From: Astropecten irregularis
Lineage: Eukaryota > Echinodermata > Asteroidea > Paxillosida > Astropectinidae
DNA: 64,000 bases
Assembly: GCA_963971285.1 (NCBI GenBank)
Contig: OZ020244.1
Coordinates: 3,720,001 to 3,784,000, forward strand
Reading direction: 5' to 3'
Position numbers and translations under genes: made by a program
Notes under the pieces: generated by a model
Databases searched by the model: none
The model's input: the letters and a program-made list of their open reading frames with translations, nothing else
Told to the model about the DNA's origin: nothing
In this document: one piece after another, positions 46,640 to 57,644 of the stretch
How positions within the stretch are numbered: position 1 is the stretch's first letter
How the letters are laid out: every line of letters begins with the position of its first letter

Positions 46640-46751
46640 TTTTGGTTGCCTAATGAGTAATGGAATACCGCCCTCAACGTGCAGATCACAAGTGGAGTAT
46701 GCTCATGAATAATTCAGATTGACGTATTAATTTTATGAATATCTTATCGCC

Positions 46752-48020
46752 ACGTGCGAAGGCATGGGAGAACGCCCAAACGGCTGATTTTCTACCCAGC
46801 CCCTCTCTCATTGACTGTGTACAAACAAGGCAGGCGACGTTACGGTCTGAGAAAACGCCCAAACGGCTGATTTTCTACCCAGCCCCTCTCTCATAGACTG
46901 TGTACAAATAAGGATGGCGACGTTTAGTCTGGTTCCCTGCCCAAAGATTCCCTGACGACTCTTATTAAAAATCTTAGGTCAGGTATCGGCTACGGTTAAA
47001 AATAGAACATGACACAGCTGTCATGTCTGCGCAGGCGCGGAAGCTAGTTTTAGCGTTTACCGAGAATCAATTTTAGCATTCATTTTTGCACTTTTGTAAG
47101 CACATGCAATTTTATCTGGACAGAATAAGAAATCAAAGGGTGGGAAAAAAACCATACAACAAACTCCTCAAAAGTGCATAATAGGAAAAGTGCTCTGTTG
47201 TATGTGAACAATAATTATGCTCTATTTGGGCTAACTGTAGCCGGAATGAAACATATTTACATGACGTGTCTTTTCCTGAACTACGTGACCTCGCGTGACC
47301 TGTCGGAAATAGCCGAAAGTCAACGTTACTATCCGAAGTTGAACGAAAACGAGTTCGTAATCATTCGGATTTTTCCGTAAAAGACCAAAACTTGGTCTTT
47401 TTGGTCACGTGACCCTCCAGTACACGTAGCCGATACCGGACCCTATATTTGACAGACAATAGTCTGGCGCTTTTGGGGTCCGGGAACCAGACTAGGCGAC
47501 GTTACGGTCTGAGAAAACGCCCAAACGACTGATTCTCTACCCAGCCCCTCTCTCATTGACTGTGTACAAACATGGCCCGCGACGTTACGGTCTGAGAAAA
47601 CGCCCAAATGGCTGATTTTCTACCCAGCCCCTCTCTCATTGACCGTGTACAACCATACCGCTACGCAACGGCATGGGAGAACGCTTAAATGGCTGATTTT
47701 CTACCAGCCCTTCTCTCATAGACTGTGTACAAACATAGACCGCTACGTACCGGTCTGAATGGTCGATTTCACGTGCTAAGATTAATCTTAACTTTGCGAT
47801 GTATGCCATAGTATATTTGATATGGTGACGTCACACTTTGCTTGACAATAAAGATTGATTCACGGTTTAAGATCAATCTTAAATCGGTCCGAGAAAACGT
47901 CCAAACGGCTGATTTTCTACCCAGCCCTTATCTCATAGACTGTGTACAACCAGGGACCTACAGCAAGGTACGGGAGAACGCTAAAACGACCGATTTTCTA
48001 ACTCGCTATTCCCTATACAC
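46752..48020. repeat. Degenerate ~85-110-bp minisatellite upstream of TIMM17
   Basis: About seven units share GAACGCCCAAACGGCTGATTT, CTACCCAGCCCCTCTCTCAT and GACTGTGTACAAAC. Spacers contain CGACGTTACGGTCTGAG. The array is split by a 570-bp insertion (46925-47494) and a MITE-like palindrome near 47757-47886. Confidence 0.8.
46925..47494. mobile_element. DNA-transposon-like insertion with TAGTCTGGTTCCC ends
   Basis: A 570-bp segment starts TAGTCTGGTTCCC and ends with its complement GGGAACCAGACTA. It is flanked on both sides by GGCGACGTT (46916-46924 and 47495-47503). It interrupts a minisatellite unit, so the insertion is younger than the array. It has no coding capacity. Confidence 0.8.
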
Positions 48021-50854
48021 ATGTGCATAGCAAGCCATGTAGAAAATCAGCCATATCGGCGGTTCATATGGATTTTTATATAGCTAATTCTGCCCTCATT
48101 TAGACGGGTGAGGGCGTTTCGACAACTAAGAGTTCACCACAATAAATAGTGTCCCATGGACTTCAGTGTAAAATACCTCAACTTCACAGTCCAAGAAATC
48201 TTATCCGGGAGTCTCTCAGTGTTTGGTGCAATAATGCAAAACAAAGTTTGAACCCTCATCTACCTGATTCCTTTCAATTTTTGGTTTGTTAGCCGATCAG
48301 ATTTTTTGCTAATTGCCCCAAGAAAAAAACACCCCCCAAATGTCCATTTTCCCAAACCAACTTGCAGCCGGTTTTCATGAAGCAACCCTCCACGTTCAAA
48401 ACAAAGTATGTAGGGCCACATTTTAAAGGTATTATCATACTTTGGGTTTTTGTCAAAGAAATGCAGATTCATGGGCAAAAATATCAAGGAAGATACAGTA
48501 GCAGTCATCTGTGAAAATGTCAGTCCCATACGGTGCCCACTTTTTGAGAAAATTGTGAAAAACAGCCACAGTATTTCTTTTCTCTTTTATTTTTGATCTT
48601 TTAAAAGATCAAAAACAATTTTGGTCGTTGTTTTACTAATTTCTGGATAAATACCCCATTTCAGGCGAAAAAAGTTTAAAGGTATGTTTCTACCACCACC
48701 ATCTTCATACCCTGTAAGTTATACTATATAAAATCTGTGAACATTTCTGTTTTGGTGCTTACCAAAGTGTGATACTACCTTTAAGCCAACATTTCTGAAA
48801 ACTCCACAGCAGGCTGAAGCACTGAACCCCCAGGTTGTGATAACCCGTCCGAGCCGAGGTTTGGAAAAGGCCCCTGGTTGTTTTGCTCGAATTAATTAAT
48901 CAATGAAAATGCAGTTTCACGGGTTATTGCCAAACCTTTCTTTCATTATCGTCTGCAATTTTACACTTCGGAAAAATAAGACCTCAGATTCCCGCAGGGA
49001 ATTACTGCAAGGTTTATTTTGTAAAAAGAATAATTTTCATAGGTAAATCATTCACTTTGCAGATTTGTGAAAATAAATGGCACAAAAGAGGAGCGTATGA
49101 ATATAAAATGAGTGGAGGGGCTTTGAAGTCTGCCGCTGAACTTGTTTTAGCGGCATTCGTCTTTGAAGTCACATCACCGCTTTCTCGTTACGCCGCCGTG
49201 ATTCTGTTGAGAAGTGTGAAGTTGTAACTTTTCTCTCCGCTTCAGCAGTCAAATTCCTCTCTTGGCAAATGTTAATACGGATAGAAATTACTCTAACACG
49301 GAGTTTTGAATGTGCAAAGACTGTTTCTGAAACTTTATGGGCGAGGACGCTCAGTTTTACCGGTATATGCATATTTTTACCCCTCGCCCGACGGCCAGTG
49401 TCACGGCCGACGAAGTTAATTTGTCATTCCCGGTCTGATGTTAAGCTCCAGAGTGTAACTACACGTATGTGTACCTCACACGTAACTGACTGAAAAACTC
49501 TCTCTGGAGCCCAAATCGACCGTAACTGTCAGCGAAACTCACTGCAAATTGGAACGCCAACCTTCACCGGGAAATCCACCAGCGACACGTACCGGTACCG
49601 CAACTTAAACTAACAGGAGTTCCACCATTAATACTCACAACTTCACCACTAGCGATAAGTCAATAATTTGCCAAGGAATAAGGTAAAGGCGGACTTTACA
49701 TAATTTTTTTGGACCGGTATATTAGTTCACAATTTAAATTACCTCGTATATCTAAGGATTTTATTGCCCTTTTCTTTCATTTCTACCATTTAAAAATCAA
49801 TTTCTATACACTGAGCAAATCCCTAATATGGAATTCCATACCCTGAAGACTTAATTCTTTGCCGAAACACCAAGATTTTAGCACACAACTGAAAAAAGGT
49901 ATTGTCACCACCAACTTTTGCATCGGTGATCATTGGCGCACCGTGCCAATCATAATTACTGTCATCACTCATAATTTCTCACAAAAATCAAAACCTTGTC
50001 AATTTCATACCAAATTTAGTTTCCCTATATAGAGTATCGGAATGGTACAGTATTTTTTCTTTCTCTTCCAGAAACTAGTTGAGTTGTTTTGTGAACAATT
50101 GCCAAATCGGCAAATCATTAGAAAAAATGTCTTTTGTTCCTTTCTTGACTGTTCAAGTGTGTGCGTCGCTGAATGTTGTATGGCTGTATAATATGTGTAT
50201 TCATAAAGGTAATTTCATACTTTGGTTTCTGTCAAAGAAATACAGAACAGGCTACGGGCATCTGTGAAATGTCTAGTCCTACACTGCTCATCATTTTGAA
50301 AACGGTGAAAACGCTCACGGTAGCCCCTATTTTATAATCTATTATCAGGTGTTTAAAAACAATTTTTTTGGTTATTGGTTTTATACTTTTTCTGGATAAA
50401 TACAGTGTTTCAGGCAGAACAATTTCAACCACATGCTTTTAATAGGTAAATCTGTTTCGGTGTGCTACAAAAGTAGTAGGGCCTACCTTTAGTTAAACTT
50501 TAAGTGCTATAGGTTTTCAATATTGCACTTGAAATCAACCATATAAACTACATTTACACAAACACAAACATGATTAAATACTGCAAAAAAATATACTTAA
50601 CATACTTAAAAACATACTCTTTTTGGACAAAAAGCAACTACGGCAAGCTATGGGGAGAGACCAAAAAGGGAAAAATATTTTGATAGGGACTGTACTAGTA
50701 ACTTGTCTAAGTTTTTTCCTGTCTATAGGGGGCGCTATTCATGGAGCAAAAACATGCGCCAAATTTTGTGTAAATTTTTAACTTGACGAAAACAAGCAGA
50801 GAGAGATTCGCAAAGTCAAAATTTAGGTGAAAGCAGTAGAATTCATAGAATTGT
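48021..50854. other. TIMM17-RAD18 divergent intergenic region; no gene
   Basis: Two MITEs of the AAAGGTA family lie here (48424-48783 with TTATCATACTTTGG/CCAAAGTGTGATAC ends; 50204-50490, diverged). The first contains the palindrome TTGATCTTTTAAAAGATCAA. The stretch 49100-49620 is richer in CpG and could hold an upstream exon or promoter, but no frame or splice pair convinces me. Confidence 0.4.
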
Positions 50855-53800
50855 ATGGCACTGACTAATCCGTCTGACTGGCCGGAGTCAATGCCTGATC
50901 TTCGGGTAAGCAAACTTATTATTCTTATTGTTTTTTTTTGTCAATAAAAGTGTTAAACTTCGAAGTTTCAAACTTCCATAACTCGGTCATACTTACTAGG
51001 CAGTATAGTAACACACACTACACTGGTCTGACTGTCACGCGCTGGCTGGCCACTGCTTGACTGGCACCAAACCAGAGTTTAGAGCAGTACCCCGTAGCCT
51101 ACCTATTTATTATCATTTAGACTAAAGTCTAAGAGATTCATACATTACGTTCTTCAACTAAGCAACTTTTCTTCTGTTAGAATTTCCTAGACTTTCTGGA
51201 ATTTTGAATGCTGTTTTCCCCCACAGACACATGACAGAGAAAATTAATGATTCACTATCTCACCTCTTTTTTGGTAGGCCCCCCTAATTGTGTAACGTAA
51301 GCCGTTGTTAGGGTTTACTCCCGATAACTTCTTAGGAAATAATATAGTGCGTTCATGTACATTAGTCCTCTTTGGTTAGCTGGTACCCAGACCCAACACC
51401 TGAGTCATATTTAGGTGAGCTAGTTACGTGTACTTTACTGTAAAAACTCGAACAACTTTATTAAGTCGTTATTTCCTTCCTCCATTTTTACAGACTATTG
51501 ACAACCTGCTACGATGCTCCATTTGCTTCGAGTATCTCAATGTGGCAATGGTCATACCGTCATGTTCACACAACTGTAAGTACCTGCACCTTCAATGTTG
51601 GACCTTAAAAATTACCATTGATATTTTTGCTTACTGTTAGGAGGGCCTGATGTTTTGATCTTAGCAGGATCCTTGTATTACTTGTATTCAGTAATATTTT
51701 TATTAATTAATTAACCCCTAATCCACTAGGCTCTTGCACCATTCGTACAAACAAGCTCTAGCTCAGAATGGCACCACTGACCAGGCAACACGGAACCGAT
51801 ATCTGTCGCTGTTCTGATGATGATTATACAAATGTTGCAAAGGAAATGTCTTCACCGGGCAAGAAGGCATTCTTAATTAAAATGTCAGACAAGTCGACTG
51901 CAGGACAACTCGACTCGAGACAGTTCAACGGCAAAGACAACTCGAGTCCGAGATAGCTCGACTGCAAAGACAACTTGACTCTGCCATTTTATTTAGTTTA
52001 TCAGATTCATTTTTTACATTGCTATATCATGTGTCGTGTACACTACGCATCGTATCAGCATAGATGGAGTTGACTTGTCTCGGAGTCGAGTTGTGAATGT
52101 CTTTGCATTTGAGCTGTGTCGGGGTCGAGTTGTCTTTGCGGTTGACTTTTCTCGAGTTGAGTTGTCTTTGCGGTCAAGCTGTATCGGAGTCGAGTTGTGA
52201 ATTATTATTATTATTATTATTTATTTCTGGACACCAAGGATTCCTCAAAAGCGCCCTAGGCAGTGCCTAGTAGGCACTGTAGCTCAAAAGCCTGATGAAA
52301 CCTTTTATGGAAAGATGATGAGAAGAAGATACAATTTTAGAGGTGGGAGGAAAACCCCAGAGTAATATTCTCGATGTCGAGTTGTCTTTGCAGTTGACTT
52401 GTCTCGAGTCAAGTTGTCTTTGCGGTCAAGCTGTATCAGAGTCAAATTGTGAATGTCTTTGTGGTCGATCTGTCTCGGAGTTGAGTTGTCTTTGTGGTTG
52501 AGCTGTCTCAGAGTCAAGTTGTCTTTGCGGTTGAGATGTCTCAGAGTCAAGTTGTCTTTGTGGTTGAGATGTCTCAGAGTCAAGTTGTCTTTGTGGTTGA
52601 GATGTCTCAGAGTCAAGTTGTCTTTGCGTTTGAGATGTCTCAGAGTCAAGTTGTCTTTGTGGTTGAGATGTCTCAGAGTCAAGTTGTCTTTGTGGTTGAG
52701 ATGTCTCAGAGTCAAGTTGTCTTTGTGGTTGAGATGTCTCAGAGTCAAGTTGTCTTTGTGGTTGAGATGTCTCAGAGTCAAGTTGTCTTTGCGGTTGAGA
52801 TGTCTCAGAGTCAAGTTGTCTTTGCGGTTGAGATGTCTCAGAGTCAAGTTGTCTTTGTGGTTGAGATGTCTCAGAGTCAAGTTGTCTTTGCGGTTGAGAT
52901 GTCTCAGAGTCAAGTTGTCTTTGCGGTTGAGATGTCTCAGAGTCAAGTTGTCTTTGCGGTTGAGATGTCTCAGAGTCAAGTTGTCTTTGTGGTTGAGATG
53001 TCTCAGAGTCAAGTTGTCTTTGTGGTTGAGATGTCTCAGAGTCAAGTTGTCTTTGCGGTTAAGATGTCTCAGAGTCAAGTTGTCTTTGCGGTTGAGATGT
53101 CTCAGAGTCAAGTTGTCTTTGCGGTTGAGATGTCTCAGAGTCAAGTTGTCTTTGCGGTCGACTTGTCTCGAGTTGAGTTGTCCTGCCGTCGTCTTGTCCG
53201 ATGCCCCTTAACCATACCTTAATTTCCTTACTCTGATCCTATTGTCATCTATCATAGATTGTTCACTGTGCATCAGACGGTTCTTGAAATTCAAGCAGCA
53301 ATGCCCTTCCTGCAACACAGAGGTCAATGCATCTCAGCTATGCAACAACAGGACCCTGGATGAACTGGTCAAAGCATTTGTAGCAGTCAGGTATGGCAGA
53401 TTAGCATAAATTAACATAACTCATGCATATTCATCAAAAGAGTTTTATTAATGAAACGTCATTTATACTATGTGTGTTATGGTAAACACCTGTACAATTA
53501 TATGTGCAGTTATTGGGCGGATCAGTCCATTCCTACAATTTTGCTCGAATAAGATTTACAGAAGTTTGGCGTAAGAAGGGCCTGATGTTTCAATCCTAGC
53601 AGGATCTTTCTCAAGGGCTAAATGGTCAGAGTTAGGAAGGCCTGATGTTTCAATCCTAGCAGGATCTTTCTCAAGGGCTAAATGGTCAGAGTTAGGAAGG
53701 CCTGATGTTTCAATCCTAGCAGGATCTTTCTCAAGGGCTAAATGGTCAGAGTTAGGAAGGCCTGATGTTTCAATCCTAGCAGGATCTTTCTCAAGGGCTA

Positions 53801-56800
53801 AATGGTCAGAGTTAGGAGGGCCTGATGTTTCAATCCTAGCAGGATCTTTCTCAAGGGCTAAATGGTCAGAGTTAGGAAGGCCTGATGTTTCAATCCTAGC
53901 AGGATCTTTCTCAAGGGCTAAATGGTCAGAGTTAGGAAGGCCTGATGTTTCAATCCTAGCAGGATCTTTCTCAAAGGCTAAATGGTCAGAGTTAGGAGGG
54001 CCTGATGTTTCAATCCTAGCAGGATCTTTCTCAAAGGCTAAATCGTCAGAGTAAGGAGGGCCTGATGTTTCAATCCTAGCAGGATCTTTCTCAAAGGCTA
54101 AATCGTCAGAGTTAGGAAGGCCTGATGTTTCAATCCTAGTAGGATCTTTCTCAAAGGCTAAATCGTCAGAGTTAGGAAGGCCTGACGTTTCCATCCTAGC
54201 AGGATCTTTCTCAAAGGCTAAATGGTCAGAGTTAGGAGGGCCTGATGTTTCAATCCTAGCAGGATCTTTCTCAAAGGCTAAATCGTCAGAGTTAGGAAGG
54301 CCTGACGTTTCCATCCTAGCAGGATCTTTCTCAAAGGCTAAATCGTCAGAGTTAGGAAGGCCTGACATTTCAATCCTAGCAGGATCTTTCTCAAAGGCTA
54401 AATCGTCAGAGTTAGGAAGGCCTGATGTTTCAATCCTAGCAGGATCTTTCTCAAAGGCTAAATCGTCAGAGTTAGGAAGGCCTGACGTTTCCATCCTAGC
54501 AGGATCTTTCTCAAAGGCTAAATGGTCAGAGTTAGGAGGGCCTGATGTTTCAATCCTAGCAGGATCTTTCTCAAAGGCTAAATCGTCAGAGTTAGGAAGG
54601 CCTGACGTTTCCATCCTAGCAGGATCTTTCTCAAAGGCTAAATGGTCAGAGTTAGGAGGGCCTGATGTTTCGATCCTAGCAGGATCTTTCACAAAGGCTA
54701 AATGGTCAGAGTTAGGAGGGCCTGATGTTTCAATCCTAGCAGGATCTTTCTCAAAGGCTAAATGGTCAGAGTTAGGAGGGCCTGGCGTTTTGATCCTAGC
54801 AGGGATTTAACAGGGACATGACACATCCACATATTCCCAATAGATTGTTGTGCACTGAGTCAAAGCCTTGAAGTCATTTTCCAGAGGTTGTTTAAAGCAT
54901 CTGATTCCTTCTTTTCTTCAGACCCCACATCTTAAAGATGTGCAAACAGGCAGCGGCAACTCAAGATGGCTCTCCCTCAGGTGACGATGGTAGAAGAGAA
55001 GGAACTCAGAGAATCAACTATACAAAGATCAAGAAGGTATGAGTTTGATTCAAGAATGTTCTGAAGGTCCTGTGTGGCTAGGGGTTGAAATTCACTCCAG
55101 CAAGGAAATTAAAGCATTGGTCTTTACCTTGGTACCCAAGGTCATCGTCTTGGTGCCCCTAGTCATTGCCTTGGTGCCTCTGGTCATTGTCTTGGTGCCC
55201 CTGGTCGTTGCCTTGGTGCCTCTGGTCGTTGCCTAGGTGACCTGGTCATTGCCTTGGTGCCCCTAGTCATTGCCTTGGTGCCTCTGGTCATTGCCTTGGT
55301 GCCTCTGGTCATTGCCTTGGTGCCTCTTGTCATTGCCTTGGTACCCCTGGGTCGTTGCCTTGGTTCCGCTAGTCATTGCCTTGGTGCCCGTGGTCATTGC
55401 CTAGGTGCTGCCTGGTCATTGCCTTGGTGCCCCTGGTCATTGCCTTGGTGCCCCTGGTCATTGCCTTGGTGCCCCTGGTCATTGCCTTGGTGCCCCTGGT
55501 CATTGCCTTGGTGCCGCTGGTAATTGTTTTGGTACTCCTGGTCATTGCCTTGGTGCTTCTGACTGCCAAACGAACAAAGGTAAAATTGACAATTTGGGAC
55601 ACCATCAACATAGGGCTGGATAGTTCAGTTGGTAGAGTACTTGTTTGATATTCTGGAGATCGCTGGTTCAAATCTCGCTCCAGTTGATTTTCTTTGTTCA
55701 CCTTTCATTGATTATATTTCAAAATGCTTGGAGTTTGGTCAGAGTTAGGAGGGCCTCACGTTTCAATCCTAGCAGGATCTTTATACTAAATGAAAAGGAC
55801 AAGAATGCTAGTAAAGGTACACGTAAAAGATGATTTTAAAATGATTTTATCAACGTGACAGGTAGCATCCACGAGACAAAGCCCGAAAGAAACGTCCCAA
55901 AATCTGAGTGGCCGCTTCAACGCCGTCCAAAGTGCCTTGGCCATCTCAGGAGATCCCGCCTCGCTTCCAGACCCATGGGATGATTTCCAGATATCTAAAA
56001 AAGTTGGCACCAGTCCAAAAGAACCAACAAAGCGGTTTCTGAGTAGAGGAGGTTCGCGCAACAAGTCTAGTACCCTGACTGCAGAGGGAAAGACTGGTGA
56101 ATTGTCTGTGAGTACAAGTGATGATGATGTGATTGACGTTGATATGGAGCTGCCTGTGTTATCCACAAGCAACAGTCTGGTACCGAGCCAAGCCACACCA
56201 AGCCGTACCCACACCCTGCCCACGCCCAGTCGTATTCAAGACACTCCTAGCGGAAGCCAGGCCATTCCCGGTGCAAGCCAACCCACACCAAGCTGTAGCA
56301 ACTCCCTGCCCACTGACAGCCAGGCCACGCCTTGTATTGAAGACATGTCCAGTGGAGGCCAGACCACGCCCGGAGGTAGCCAGACCACGCCCGGTGGAAG
56401 TAGAGACAAAGGTACATGCAGATTTCATTGCAGTTTCCAAATTATACCAGGGACCGATTTCACTGACGCTTTGCGGTCATCGTTGAAGCCCAAATCCATT
56501 GCTAAACAGAAAATCGATCGCTACTTCACGTAGAAATTTACCATTTAGCGATAGATTTGGGCTTTAGCGATGATCGCAAAGCGTCAGTGAAATCGGCCCC
56601 AGACATTAACTCACACAATGAAAAACATTGCATTTAAGCATGGTGCAATAAATTTAGTTCAGAATTTCCTCCAAACATACATTTGAATGAACCTATTCGT
56701 TCATTATTGTACAAAGATTCTTGCAGTAATGCTCTTGAAAATTTCAAAGAAATTTGTCAAGAACAATCGGCTATTTTGCACATCACAACACATCATTCAT

Positions 56801-57601
56801 TGTATTCTTTTTATGTTTTTTGGTAGCTGAGTGTCCTGTGTGCCGGGTACCAGTGCCAACTAAATACATCAACACACACCTGGATGCCTGCCTCAAGAGG
56901 AGTGAACAAGCACCAACAAACAAACGGTGAGAAACATTTTACTTGTTAACCCCTTCAGAGGTCGATTTTACCAAACTCATCATAGCTTACTATCAATTGT
57001 AGGACTTATGATGCGTTGTAGCCCTGTGTAGGATACAATGGGTTATCCTTCGCAACTGTAGTTACGATCGATCGTAGGGCTTTGTGAAATCGACCCCAGA
57101 TCAGTTTTTTTTTGCTTTGCTTGTACCAACCTCATTATCAGTCACCTGTCAAATATAGGTCATCTGGCCGGGCTATGCATGCACGGAGCTCGACGTAAAC
57201 AGTACAGGCACACAATGGTTGAATAACGCCGCACAATATCCCAAATACCAGGCAGATTGTACTCTATGGAAGCAGCTGTATTCGGAACTCTGAAATTCCG
57301 ATCTATTCAAATGCAAATCAAGGGGGTAAATGTACCACAATGAGGGAATCATTTGGGACAATCAAGGTTCATTGAACCTCTTGTTCCAGATAGTACCCAA
57401 ATTCATTGTATTTCAATGGAAATAACAAAGCAATCATGAATATTCTCACACCATGAGGCAAACTGCTATAGATGCTTCCCGGGCAGAAGGGGGTAATAAA
57501 TGAATGATAAGTACATGTTCAAGGGATGAATTTCTTTTAAAAAAACATAAAATAAATACACATTAATCTTCGGATTTTAGGAAACTCAGGCTCAGGCTCA
57601 G

Positions 57602-57644
<43 letters not shown>

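Noticed and set aside
52305-53222. Three long open frames (242-279 codons) on both strands
   Set aside because: All are readings of one 33-bp tandem repeat; coding in three frames at once is implausible.
53556-54692. 378-codon minus-strand open frame with 20-residue repeats
   Set aside because: It is a 60-bp minisatellite in a RAD18 intron. The openness follows from the unit length being divisible by three, and there is no start or splice context.
55937-56533. RAD18 exon 5 continuing to 56533
   Set aside because: The frame stays open past 56411 only by running into a MITE. The GT donor at 56412 joins in phase to the UBZ4 exon, which must follow.
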